NCBI GenBank assembly: GCA_023935145.1
Contig: CM043698.1
Location: 83,599,501 to 83,663,500, forward strand
Origin: Bretschneidera sinensis
Taxonomy: Eukaryota > Streptophyta > Magnoliopsida > Brassicales > Akaniaceae
Length of the DNA stretch: 64,000 nt
Direction: 5' to 3'
The notes under the pieces: model-generated
Told to the model about the DNA's origin: nothing
Database searches by the model: none
Seen by the model: only the letters and a program-made list of their open reading frames with translations
In this document: positions 33,366 through 44,474 of the stretch, piece by piece
How positions within the stretch are numbered: the first letter of the stretch is position 1
How the letters are laid out: the number at the start of each line of letters is the position of its first letter
Position numbers and translations under genes: made by a program

Positions 33366-33798
33366 CACTACAGAAGAATTTATATTCTAATTGGTCTTAA
33401 TTTCCATGTACAACTAGTGCTCCTAGTTTTGCTAGCTGCCATTTATTATCTCCTATGCCTATTAGGAGATTTTGCAAAACAATTTCACCAATTGGTGAAG
33501 ATGTTGTCCACATGCCACTAAAGCAAATTAATGTACTGCATGTATTGAAGCTCGTTAAATGCAATGCCACCAAGCTGGTCAATAGACATAAGGTTTGATG
33601 CCTTGTCCCATCCATACGCATCCCATATGAAAGATATGTTCCCTGCAATAGCAAAAAGAATCTTCTTGTTGTTAACCGAATTGCATCCAAGCTCGAGTTG
33701 GTCTATATCAACAAAGGACAAGATCCCGATGTAATACTCGGGTCCTACCGAAGAGGAGACCATGTTGTGATGCTCGTCAAGAAGTTCCTCCAAATACT
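33366..33798 (-). pseudogene. 26S proteasome ATPase RPT2-like gene fragment
   Basis: Minus-strand reading from the element A border: [20 protein letters not shown] and YIGILSFVDIDQLELGC. This is the conserved N-terminal region of plant RPT2 ([34 protein letters not shown]). Downstream the likeness fades (DQLGGI may be the ADIGGL block). The Walker A motif is absent. It is a fragment broken by, or ending at, the LTR of element A. Confidence 0.75.
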
Positions 33799-35102
33799 TT
33801 GATAAGAGCCATAAAATGCATCTCAACGATGTTCAATTGTTAGCATTTTATGATTCTTCTTAGTCTTTATTGCACTTTTATGTGTTGATAGCTCTTAAGT
33901 AATATTATTGGACCACTAACTTATTTCAGTGCATTTTCAGATATTTTGAGTCCAAAGAGAAGAAGAAGCAATCGTTGTTTAAAAGCACCAAGATTTCATG
34001 CACGACGAAGCATCGGAGTGGCTGCGGAGAGGCAAAACATGAAGAAAATCAGCAATCAGCCAGCACCGCGATGCTCCTCAGCCAGCACCGCGGTGCCCAG
34101 AAACTTCCTTGTTGTGAACAAACAGCCAGCACCATGGGGTTCCTCAACCAGCACTGCGGTGCCCAGAAGCTCGCCCAGCCAAATCATACCCAGCACCGCA
34201 GCGCCCATAAAGCAGCACCGCAGTGCGCACACGGGATTGTATCTCCGAGTTAGACTTTAATTAGGGTTTTAAACATTATATCAAACCCAAGAAAACCCTT
34301 GGACCCTTGTACTATAAATAGGCCACTTAGAGTTTAAGAGGGGAGATCTTGGTTGTGGGGAAAAACCCAGAAAACTAAAGGCAGCAGCTCTCATCCATAA
34401 AAGTGTTTAGCCATGAACACCATGGCTAACTAACTTCCAAGCAAGGTGAAGGGATGAATCCCTAGGTGTAGTTGTTCCTGTCTTCCCTTATTTGATTCAA
34501 TTGTAATAAGAATTTATTTCAAAACATTGCTATGATTTACTTCTTTATCTAATTATACGATCTTATCTATTTCGGTGATTGTATCTTTTTCCTTGATATA
34601 AATTTAGTCATTCTTATCTTATGTCAAGGTTGTCTGGGTATAATTAAGTCCAGTAAATCTAGCCTTTAGGTTTGTCCATTACTGCAATATTGTCAATAAA
34701 GATATAATGTCGTTTCTTGATAAACCTATAGGATAGATCATATGTGTATAAATCGAAGAAGTATTTCATAACAATCATTTTAGGGTTTACGTATGTGCTC
34801 ATCGAATACTTGCTGGTTGCATGTTTGGGATGTGAAACTTGCAACTGAGATAAAAATAACTGAATCAAGTTAGGGATAAGGCAACGAACTTAGGGAGGAT
34901 TCCCGGATCCTTGTTATCTTCATATTATACTTTACACTCTATTTTACACAATTACTTCATTACCAAAAGTTCATATCTTCTCACGTAAATCTTTATCGTT
35001 TGTGTTATGGTTTACACCTTCTTTTGTAGTTAACTTGTTTCCCTGTGGAATCGACACCCCAAAGCCGTGCTACAACAGCCGCGAATGTTTTGGGCGTAAT
35101 CA
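33799..35102 (+). repeat. 5' LTR of element A (1304 bp)
   Basis: Starts TGATAAGAGCC and ends GGGCGTAATCA. The motif cluster is at 34060-34230 and the TATA box (TATAAATAGG) at 34313-34322. It differs from the 3' LTR at about 3 of the first 95 bases, less than the C pair. Confidence 0.95.
34060..34230 (+). repeat. CAGCACCGCGGTGC motif cluster in 5' LTR of A
   Basis: At least six copies or near-copies of CAGCACCGC(A/G)GTGC occur here. The perfect palindrome GCACCGCGGTGC is at 34085-34096. The cluster ends about 85 bases upstream of the TATA box. Confidence 0.9.
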
Positions 35103-35107
35103 AATTT

Positions 35108-35125
35108 TGGCGCCATTGTCGGGGA
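35108..35125 (+). promoter_or_regulatory. tRNA-Asp primer binding site of element A
   Basis: TGGCGCCATTGTCGGGGA, two changes from the perfect site. Confidence 0.9.
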
Positions 35126-35210
35126 AACGCGCTTACTTACGAAGAAGTTTGTCAACTATATGACAAGACGGTACTATCGTTCCTTTCTATTAGTTTTAAT
35201 TTTCTGATGT

Positions 35211-35232
35211 ATATATATATATATATATATAT
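35211..35232. repeat. TA microsatellite
   Basis: About eleven AT units in the leader of element A. Confidence 0.9.
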
Positions 35233-35272
35233 GTTCTATTTTATTTATCACTTTTAAAAACTCAGTTGGTGT

Positions 35273-37064
35273 ATGCTTAGACCGAGAGATTCGCGAGGGA
35301 GATTCATTAAGGAACCCGAATTAGAAATACCTTTCCCTTCCACGTCCGTTAGTGAGACCTCGCCTAGATCAAACCCTAGTGCACACCCAACAGAATATAT
35401 AGAAAATTTTGTTAACACAACTGAAAACCCTAACGAAAATGTTGCTAGGACACTTAGAGATTACCTACATCTTAGCCGGACAGCCACACCATCATGCATA
35501 ATGTTTTCAGCCAACACTCGCCATCAAAATTTTAAAACAGGGATGATACAATTACTTCCTACTTTTCATGGCTTGGAAAACGAAAACCCTTATGTGCACA
35601 TTAAAGAATTTGAGGAAGTAGTTGCGACTTTTCATAGTCAAGATGCAACTGATGATATCATGAGACTCAAGTTTTTTCCTTTCTCCTTGAAGGATAAAGC
35701 TAAGAGTTGGTTATACTCGCTGAGACCACGATCAATTGGGTCATTGAATGAGATTACCCAAGTTTTTTTTAACAAGTACTTCCCTCAACATAAGACTAAT
35801 GCATTGAAAAGACAAATCTCCACCTTTGCACAAAATGAAAACAAGACTTTGTATCAGTCTTAGGAGAAATTTAAAGAGCTGTTAAGTATGTGTCCACATC
35901 GTGGGTATGAAAATTAGCGCTTAATGAGCTATTTCTATGAGGGTCTTACCTATAGAGAACGCCAATTTGTAGAGATGATGTGCAATGGTGAATTTCTGTA
36001 AAAAAGTTCCTGATGAGGCTATTGAGTATCTCAATGAGCTTGCTGAAAAAGCTCACACATGGACTGGACCTAGCGCTACTGAAATCACAAATAGGTCACG
36101 ACCTATAGGAAATCCTAGTGGTGGAGGAATCTACCATTTTAGGGAAGAGGATAATCTTAAGGCCAAGGTCCAGATGCTCACTAGGGAGTTAGAGGCATTA
36201 AAAACTAAAAAGCCAACACACATGGTTAATCAAGCCAAACCTTTAGAACCATGTTTTGTGTATGGTGGGGTTTATCATCCCGCTCAAGATTGCCCTACAC
36301 TTGTTGACATGAGAGGGTTGTACGAGGAACAATGTAATGCCTTAGGCATGTACAAGAAACCTCCAGCACCCTTCTCTAACACTTATAATCCGGGGTGGCG
36401 AAATCACCCCAAGTTCAGCTAGAAATCTGAAAATCAGCAGCATGCACAACCCCCTAGATCATACCCAACACCTTATCATGCACCCACATCCTCTAGGATC
36501 TCTTTAGAAGACACCCTACATGCTTTTATAGAAGCACAAGGTAAGACAAACCAAAGGTGTGAGGCTTTAATTACACAAATGGTTAAGGAAAACAAAGAAA
36601 TAAGGAGCCAAGTATCTAAATTAATGGGCTCCTTGAGTGTGACTGAGCGAGGTAAGTTCCCTTCCCAAGCTCAGCCCATACGTCATGGTCAATATATGGC
36701 ACAAGAAAATTTGAAAGATGTAAATACCATTGTGACCCGAAGTGATAAGTCACTACAAATCCCACCAATGAATAAACCCGAGGATATGAGAAAAGGTCAA
36801 ACTATTAGTGAAGCCAAACTGCCTAAAGAGCCTGAAGTGACCAAAAATCCTATTAAGACACCATTTCCCCAAGCCATAAAATCCAACAAGAAAAATCTGG
36901 AAATAAATAATGAAATCCTCGAGAACTTAAGGCAAGTGAAACTTAATCTTCCTCTTTTGCATGTGATTAAACAAGTCCCTACCTATGCAAAAGTTCTCAA
37001 GGATTTATGCACAATTAAGAGGAAACACCATGTCAAGAAAACGGTATTCCTAACTGCAAGTTAG
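35273..37064 (+). pseudogene. Gag of element A
   Basis: Starts MLRPRDSRGRFIKEPELE. The gag domain follows (IQLLPTFHGLENENPYVHIK, FFPFSLKDKAKSWLYSLRPR, FFNKYFPQHKTNALKRQIS), then PDEAIEYLNELAEKAHTWTG and a damaged zinc knuckle CFVYGGVYHPAQDC (second Cys is Tyr). A charged C-terminal part comes last (36579-37064). Stops lie near 35861, 35916, 35999 and 36419. Gag forms the particle that packages element RNA. Confidence 0.9.
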
Positions 37065-37615
37065 TGCATTAATTGAGCAAAGAATTCCCCCAAAATACAA
37101 AGATCTGGGTTGTCCTACCATTGCTTCCAGCATTAGAAATCATGAGGTTGGACAAGCCTTGCTAGATTTAGGAGCTAGTGTAAACCTGATGCCATTCTCC
37201 ATTTACTTACAGCTAGGGTTAGAAGAAATCAAACCAACCGGCGTGGTATTGCAATTGGCTGACCGTTCAGTCAAAGTACCCCGGGGTGTGGTAAAGGATG
37301 TCTTGATTCAAATTGATAAATTCTAATATCCTGTTGATTTCTTAATTCTTGATACCACTTCTGCTGTTGACACTAACACTAAAATCCTTTTGATTTTGGG
37401 TGGACCTTTTCTTGCTACTGTGAATGCTCTAATAAATTGTAGGAATGGACTCATGAAGCTGTCCTTTGGCAACATGACCCTTGAAGTGAATATTTTCAAT
37501 GTTGCAAAACAGCCTGAAGATGAGGACAAAAACCACTAGCTTTACATGATTGAGTCACTCATCAATGAGGGAGTTTCTTTAGATCATGATTTTGATCCTC
37601 TTAAGAATTTTTAGG
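37065..37615 (+). pseudogene. Aspartic protease region of element A
   Basis: After a frame change at about 37060 the reading gives RIPPKYKDLGCPTIASSI, ALLDLGASVNLMPFSIYLQL (active-site block in DLGA form) and VLQLADRSVKVPRGVVKDVL. Stops lie at about 37325, 37538 and 37612. Confidence 0.85.
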
Positions 37616-37790
37616 CTATTTTGCAATTATCTCTTCTGCTCCAGGTGATTTTGATCCTGAGGGTTTAAAACATGCCTTTCTCGGTCCAGGTGATACCTTT
37701 CCTGCTATTATTTCTTCTGAATTATCTGAGATCCAAGGTAAGAAATTAATTCAAAATTTAAATGCACATAAATCAGCCTTAGGATGGAGC

Positions 37791-38834
37791 ATGGCTGATT
37801 TAAAGGGAATTAATCCCCTAATCTGCTCCCATAAAATAAATTTGGAAGAAGGAACTAGTCCTCGTAGAGACCCTCAATGTAGGCTTAACCCCACTATAAA
37901 AGAAGTAGTAAAAAATGAAGTGCTGAAACTGTTAGATGCGCGTATTATATATCCTGTAGCTGATAGTAAGTGGGTAAGCCCTACACAAGTCGTCCCTAAA
38001 AAGTCCGGAGTCACTGTGGTGAAGAATGACCTAGGAGAGCTAGTCCCTGCCAAACTTGTGACCAGGTGGCGTATGTGCATTGATTATAGAAAATTAAATG
38101 CTGCCACCCAAAAAGGCCACTTCCCACTCCCTTTTATTAATCAAATTCTTGAACGTGTAGCTGGTCATCCTTTTTATTGTTTCCTATATGTTTATTCTGG
38201 TTATTATCAAATAGAAATTGCATTAGAAGACTAAGAAAAAACCATTTTTACTTGTCCCTTTGGCACCTATGCTTTTCGTAGAATGCCATTTGGATTATGT
38301 AACGCCCCTGCAACTTTTCAACACTGCATGATGAGTATTTTTAATGACATAGTTGAAAGTTGCATGGAGGTTTTTATGGATAACCTAACTGTTTTTGGAT
38401 CTTCATTTGAAGCATGCTTAATGAATTTAGAAAGAGTATTAATTCACTGTGAAGAATGCCATTTCATGGTACCATCCGGTATTATCTTAGGGCATATTGT
38501 CTCTTCTAAAAGAATAGAGGTTGATCAATCTAAGATTAAATTAATCTCTAAATTACCTACCCCTAAGACAATAAAGGATGTGAGATCTTTCCTTGGTCAT
38601 GCTGGTTTTTATAGGAGCTTCATACAGAATTTTTCAAACATCTCTAGACCTCTAAATGCCCTCCTAGTTAAAGACACTCCCTTTGAATGGACAGAAGCTT
38701 GTCAAGAAGCATTCCAAATGCTGATCGGCAAGCTTACTTCCGCACCTATAATACAGTCACCAAATTGGACTTTGCCTTTTGAAATCATATGTGATGCTAG
38801 TGACTACACTGTAGGTGTTGTTCTTGGACAGTGA
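37791..38834 (+). pseudogene. Reverse transcriptase of element A
   Basis: Frames 37791-38234 and 38283-38834 give a Ty3-type RT: SKWVSPTQVVPKKSG, WRMCIDYRKLNAATQKGHFP, FRRMPFGLCNAPATFQHCMM, then EVFMDNLTVFGSS where FVDD is expected. The second catalytic aspartate is Asn, so the enzyme would be inactive even without the stop at 38234. The connection block (VRSFLGHAGFYRSFIQNFS) and the RNase H start (ICDASDYTVGVVLGQ) follow. Confidence 0.92.
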
Positions 38835-39110
38835 AGAGAATGAAAACCTTTTGTTATTTACTATGCTAGTAAGACTTTAAATAGTGCTCAAATGAATTAC
38901 TCTACAACTAAAAAAGAATTACTAGCTGTAGTATTTGCTTTAGATAAATTTCATGCTTATTTAATTGGGTTGCCTATCCTTATTTTTACAGATCATGCCG
39001 CCCTGAAGTATCTTCTCACAAAAAATGATGCTAAGGCACGACTAATCCGATGGATCCTCCTCTTGTAGGAATTTGATATCACCATCAAGGACAAGAAAGG
39101 AGTGGAGAAT
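38835..39110 (+). pseudogene. RNase H domain of element A
   Basis: Reading continues with FVIYYASKTLNSAQMNYSTT, KKELLAVVFALDKFHAYLIG and FTDHAALKYLL, the standard Ty3 RNase H blocks. A stop replaces the residue after LGQ and another follows WILLL. Confidence 0.88.
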
Positions 39111-40554
39111 GTAGTAGCCGACCACCTCTCGAGACTTACATTCGGGGACACTTGTGATGACATGCCAATCAAGGATGATTTTCCCGATGAGCAATTATTA
39201 TCCATTACTTCTCTACCATGGTTTGCTCACATCATAAATTATTTGGCTACAAGTGAGATACTTATGGATTGGAGTGCTCAAGACAAGAGGAAATTCTTAT
39301 ATGAGGTACGTAATTTCTATTTGGATGACCCCTATCTTTTCAAGTACTGCCCTGACCAAATTCTAAGGCGTTGCATCCCTAATGAAGAGATTGCGAGTGT
39401 CTTAGAATTTTGTCACTCCTAAGCTTGTGGAGGCCACTTTTCAATGAAAAAAACCGCTGCAAAAGTTTTGCAGTGTGGATTTTATTGGCCTACATTGTTT
39501 AAAGACGCAAACACCTATTGTAGCTCATGTGAACGGTGTCAAAAGTTAGGAGTTGTGTCTTGCCGAAATATGATGCCCCTAAACCCTATTTTAGTAATTG
39601 AAATCTTTGATTGTTGGGGCATCGATTTCATGGGACCCTTTCCTCCTTCCTTTGGATACCAATATATCATTGTGACAATAGATTATGTATCTAAGTGGGT
39701 AGAGACAGCAGCTTGTCGAAGTAATGATAACGGAACGGTGATTAAATTCCTTAAAGAAAATGTGTTATCTCGATTTGGCACACCACGTGCGATAATTAGT
39801 GATCGAGGTACACATTTTTGCAACCGTTCTTTTGAGTCTTTGATGAAAAAATATGGGATATTACATAAAATCTTGACTGCTTACCATCCTCAGACTAGTG
39901 GACAAGTAGATCTTGCTAATATAGAGATTAAACAAATTTTAGAAAAAAACAGTTAACCCCGATCGCAAGGATTGGTCGTTGAGACTAACTGATGCGCTCT
40001 GGACGTACCATACAGCCTTTAAAACTCCCTTAGGTATGTCACCTTATCGGCTTGTTTTTGGAAAGCCTTGCCATTTACCCATGGAGCTTGAGCATCGAGC
40101 TTATTGGGCCATCAAGTCTTTTAACTTTAATATGGACGAAGCGGCTAAGCTTAGAAAATATCAGTTGACCGAGTTAAAAGAGTTAAGAAACGATGCTTAT
40201 GAAAATTCTAGAATCTATAAGGCTAAGATGAAAGTATTCCATGATAAAAACATTTTGAGGAAAACATTTAAACCCAATGATCGGGTGTTCTTATCTGACT
40301 CTAGACTTCATAAGCATCCTGAAAAACTTTGGTCAAGATGGACCGGCCCTTTTATAATGAAAAATGTTTTTGAAAATGGGGCGGTAGAAATTGGGGATAC
40401 TAGAGATGGCCGGGTCTTTAAAGTAGACCGTCAACGACTTAAGATCTTAATCGATAGACGATCCGGAGGTGGAAGACATTCCGCTTATGGATCCGTCTAC
40501 CTTGACCACACACCAAAGGTACATTTTTTTATTTTTATTTTTTTGATTTGTTAG
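39102..40554 (+). pseudogene. Integrase of element A
   Basis: Frames 39102-39422, 39444-39956 and 39979-40554. The zinc-binding HHCC domain reads CHS-stop-ACGGHFS...CSSCERCQK. The catalytic core reads WGIDFMGPFPPSFG (D), AIISDRGTHFCNRSF (D) and HPQTSGQVDLANIEIK, where the third catalytic residue, usually Glu, is Asp. The C-terminal part reads [19 protein letters not shown] and [14 protein letters not shown]. One stop at 39422 and one frame change near 39957 break it. Integrase would insert the cDNA into nuclear DNA. Confidence 0.92.
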
Positions 40555-40714
40555 TTCTGTTTTTAATTAATTTTTAGTCAATCTTCATTGTTAGTTCTTA
40601 GTTTAATTTAAATTTTTAGGATTAATTTTTATTTTTATTTTAGTTGACTTTGTTTTATTTTTCTCTTTCATTTAGCAAAAACCCAAATATGAAAATTTTC
40701 TTTTGCAGGCCAAG

Positions 40715-40880
40715 CCTAGCACCGCGGTGCTCACAGGCCAGCACCGCAGCACACAGCATGCCAGGCCCAGCACCGCAGTGCGCACAAGCTAGCACCGCAG
40801 TACACAGCACGCCAGGCCCGGAGCGCACAGTTCAACACCACAACACACTACACAGTGCTAGCTCGAGCCCAGCACAATGC
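40715..40880 (+). repeat. Internal CAGCACCGCGGTGC motif cluster of element A
   Basis: The same family motif as in the LTR, at least five copies, including the perfect GCACCGCGGTGC at 40719-40730. It sits between integrase and env-like ORF. Confidence 0.9.
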
Positions 40881-40897
40881 TAACCCTAATTCTGCAC

Positions 40898-40904
40898 TAT
40901 AAAA
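40898..40904 (+). promoter_or_regulatory. Possible internal TATA box of element A
   Basis: TATAAAA in a CACTATAAAAGCC context, about 20 bases after the motif cluster and 354 bases before the env-like ATG at 41258. The LTR TATA sits in a similar ACTATAAATAGGCC context. Promoter function is inferred. Confidence 0.5.
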
Positions 40905-41257
40905 GCCATTTTGCAGCCTCCTTCTTTATTTCTCCTTTCATAAAACCAGCAGCACACTTCCTCCTCTCTCCACTTTGCAACAAATCCTTACTTGCCCACT
41001 CACTTGGACTCAAAACTTTCTTGTTTCTACCATCATTGCTTACTAATTTTGATGTTTTTTGCTACCTTATCTCTCTAAAGCTTGGTTACAAGAAGACTTG
41101 GGGTTTCTCAAAGCACACTTCAAAAGGAAGGTAGTCTTTCTTCTCTCCAACATAGACATCAAGTAAGACCACTTTCTTCCATTTTATTGCTTATTTGTGC
41201 CATTTAGTGGTTACATTTTTCCTTAAGTCTACTATATTATATATATATTTGATTTCA

Positions 41258-42386
41258 ATGGCACCTAAGACCAAGAGACCTAGGGGGCAAGCACAAAAAG
41301 AGTATGATGACACCAAATTTGTGAGTTTTGAGGCAAGTGAGAGATATATTAGTATGTTGCAAAGTCAAAAACCCATTCCAGAAAGAGGATTCAACATCAC
41401 CGAGAGGGGCAATCCGACCTTATTTAGATTGATTCTAGATAGGAATTGGGGTACATTTACAAGACCACCATCTCATTCCCTCTCGAATTTGGTTAGATAA
41501 TTTTACGCAAATGCGCCCGAGCATAGGAATGGTAAAGTGAGAGTAAGAGGGCGAACAGTTTCTTTTAGTAGCTCAACCATTAATAGCTTCTATGGATTAC
41601 CTGACATTGAACATAGTGAGTATAGTGCATATGTGTCTACCATTAATTATGAAGATATTTGCACTACCCTTTGTATTCCGGGCACTACATGGAAAATGGC
41701 GGGTGATATCCCTGTCACTTTGCTCGGTACTTCTCTCAATGCCAATGCTAGGGCTTGGCAATATTTTATATGTCAACGGATGATGCCTGCTACACTGCTT
41801 TAACTGTTGAGCGAGCTATGTTAATCTAATTTTGATGGGAATGACTATCGATGTAGGCCAAGTCATTTATAATTCTATCAAACATACTATGAGACAAAAG
41901 CTCAGTTTATATTTTCCTTCTTTAATAACTCAATTTTGCATCCGAGATGGCGTCCAATACAGCCTTGATAAGGAGCTTCAGCCACCTAAAAAATTCATCG
42001 ATGATATCCTGCTAGCTCAGATTAAAGCCTCCAGGCCACCAATTCCGGGAGAGGAGGCAGTATTTGCTGCTCACTCCCCCACCTCTAGGCATTTCACGAT
42101 TTTTGAGTGACTTGAGCGGATAGAGAGTCATTTTGACGAGCAGCATAAATTATTGCTTGATAGGTTAGATTGTCAAGACAAATTTTTGGCTCGGCAAGCT
42201 GATTATCAAGCGGAGGTCAACTCCTCTTTTGGTCAGATGTATAAACACCTGGCCTCCACTACTGGTTGCAATATGGGTTATTTTCTTGCTATGCCAACCT
42301 ATCCGGGTTCATCTTTTGATCCACCTCCCGAGGAAGGTGAAGAGAGTGAAGGGAATATAGATGATTATAAGAATTTAGAGGAATAG
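41258..42386 (+). pseudogene. Env-like ORF of element A (plant transposon protein domain)
   Basis: Starts MAPKTKRPRGQAQKEYDD. The domain body has IPERGFNITERGNPTLFRLI, RNWGTFTRPPSHSLSNLVR, then a stop and FYANAPEHRNGKVRVRGRTV, GLPDIEHSEYSAYVS and IPGTTWKMAGDIP. After a frame change near 41805 come IDVGQVIYNSIKHTM, YFPSLITQFC and an acidic C-terminus ending NLEE. It is the second ORF at the env position of Athila elements. I see no membrane segment or signal peptide, so an envelope function is not supported by sequence. Lesions: stops at 41500, 41803 and 42110 and one frame change. Confidence 0.8.
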
Positions 42387-42815
42387 TGTTGGCTTCTATC
42401 TCTTATTTTCCCTTTTCCTTAGTTTATTTTTCATTATTTTCTTTTTCTCATTTTAGTGATTTTTCTACATTTTATGTGCTAACCTAACATATGGTGGGAA
42501 TCTTAAGGGTACACCATAGTTGTTTTCTTTTTATTGTCTTGTTCTATGTTGTAGATTGGAATTTCAGTAAGAAGAATGGCATGCAATTCACCTGGTGGTA
42601 CACATTTTTTAGCACCTGTGCACTAGTGCTTACAAAGGGAGTTTTTCTTTACTTTTTCTTTAACATTGAGGACAATGCAAATTTTAAGTTGGGGGTGGAG
42701 ACCCATTTTCTTTAAAATTGCTTGGTGTTACCTTCCCTTACCTTTTGTTTTAAGCATGATTTGTGTTTGCCTTGGATGTAATTCACATGTTAATGATATA
42801 AGTTTAATTGAGATA
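42387..42815 (+). other. 3' non-coding region of element A, left of insert B
   Basis: Contains the inverted repeat CATTGAGGACAATG (42664-42677) followed by TTTTAAGTTGGGGGTGGAG, the counterpart of the motif in B, C and D. It is interrupted at 42815 by element B. Confidence 0.75.
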
Positions 42816-44188
42816 CGATGAAAGATATAAAATGCATCTTAATCGTACTTATTTGTTAGCACTTTAGGGTTGATTTAGGTTTTAATTGCATTTTTATACG
42901 TTAACAACTCTAAAGTGGTATTCTTGGAACATTAACTTATTTCTTGCATTTTCAGGTATCTTGAGTTAAAAAAAGATGGAAAAATCATTCGGTGCTTGAA
43001 GCAAGATGATTCAATGCATACCAAAGTGGAGCCATGGCTGCGAAGAGATAAAACAAAAGAAGATCTCTACAAATCAGGTCAAGGTGCACGCTGGAGGAGC
43101 TGGGGTGCACCCTGGAGGAGCTGGGGCGCACCCTTCAGAAAGAAGACCAAAAGAAGCCTCAAAGACCCAACAGGTCAAGGTGCACCTTGGATCAGCTGAG
43201 GTGCACCTTGAAGGGTTGAGGTACACCCTGGAGAAGCTAAGGCACACCCCACTGCACACACAAGAAACTTGACAAAAGCCAAGGTGCAGCGCAACTAAGT
43301 CCAAGGTGCAACGCGCGCACAGACCCTGTTCTCCGAGTTAGACGCTAATTAGGTCTTTAATGATCTGTTCAAACCTTAAAGCACCCTTAGGCCTTGTACA
43401 CTATAAATAGACCACTTAGGATTTGTAATTAGGCATTCAAAAACCTGGAAAACTCAAGGAAGCAGCAACTTTTCCTCTATCAAAGTGTGCAACCATGAGC
43501 CCCATGGCTAACTAATCTCCAAGTAATGCGAAGGGATGAATCCCTAGGTGTAGTTGCTCTTATTTTCCTTTATTTGATTCAGTTGTAGTTTGATATTATT
43601 TTCATTAAACATTGTTATGTTTTATTCTTTAATTTAATTAGTAGATTTCTTATTAATCCGGTGATTGCATGCTTCTTTTCCATATAAGTCTAGTCATGCT
43701 ATTCTTATGTGTATTTGTTTGGGTGCGATTGAGTCCGGTAGATCTCTTTTATAGGTTTGTCCATTGCTGCGGTATTGTCATTTAGATATATCATCATCTT
43801 TTGATAATTTGTAAGTTAGGTCATGTGTGCTTGAAAGTAAAGAATAATTCGTATCAATTACATTAGGGTTTATACATGAGCTTTAATTGAATATTTGTCG
43901 ACTGCCTGTTTGGGATGTGAAACTTGCAATCGAGATAAAAACAACTGAATCAAGTTAGAAGTAGGGCAACGAACCTAGGGTGGATTCCTGGATCCTTGTT
44001 GTTCGCCTATTATATTTCACAATCTACTTTACACAATTGTTTCACTATCAATTTCAGATCCTCTTACTCATTTGGATTTATCGTTTTGGATTAAAGTTTA
44101 CCCCTTCCTTTGTAGTTAACTTGTTTTCCTGTGGAATCGGTACCCCAAAGCTGTGCTACAACAACCGCGTATGTTTTGGGCATAATCA
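42816..44188 (+). repeat. 5' LTR of element B (1373 bp)
   Basis: Starts CGATGAAAGAT (the 3' LTR has TGATGAGAACC, so the first base has mutated) and ends GGCATAATCA. Motif cluster 43078-43320, TATA box (TATAAATAG) at 43402-43410. Confidence 0.95.
43078..43320 (+). repeat. GGTGCACC motif cluster in 5' LTR of B
   Basis: At least seven copies or near-copies of AAGGTGCACC(T/C)TGGA occur here. The palindrome GGTGCACC is exact at 43104-43111, 43179-43186 and 43200-43207. It ends about 80 bases upstream of the TATA box. In the 3' LTR the cluster is one unit shorter (48162-48372), a copy-number difference between the two LTRs. Confidence 0.88.
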
Positions 44189-44193
44189 AATTT

Positions 44194-44211
44194 TGACGCC
44201 GTTGCCAGGGA
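44194..44211 (+). promoter_or_regulatory. tRNA-Asp primer binding site of element B
   Basis: TGACGCCGTTGCCAGGGA, two changes from the perfect site. Confidence 0.9.
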
Positions 44212-44474
44212 AACGCGCTTAAGTACAAGCAAGATTTTCAACTTTTGACATGACGGTAGAAGAACTGTAAATAGTTTTTCTTTTCAGCAGCTGTAAAGGC
44301 GGTAACTTCGTTCTTTCTTTTAGCTTGCTGCATTATTTTTTTTTGTTTTTCCTTTCTTTCTTTTTATAGTATTTTTATTTATTATTGTTCTTTTTTCTAA
44401 GTTTTGATTTTCTGATTATTTATTTATTTATTATTATTCTGTTTTATTTATTTCCTCTCTGATTCATTTGGTGC

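Noticed and set aside
33975..34253. A possible coding gene in LTR A (repeat-rich 92-104 aa frames)
   Set aside because: Overlapping frames in an LTR repeat cluster. The copy at 50632-50880 in the 3' LTR shows it is LTR sequence.
41258..42386. True viral envelope protein in element A
   Set aside because: No signal peptide or membrane-spanning segment is visible. Only the genomic position is env-like, so I kept the neutral name.
43006..43304. Repeat-rich proteins in the B LTR, on both strands
   Set aside because: They are translations of the GGTGCACC cluster, present in both LTRs (also 48087-48382) and lying upstream of the TATA box.
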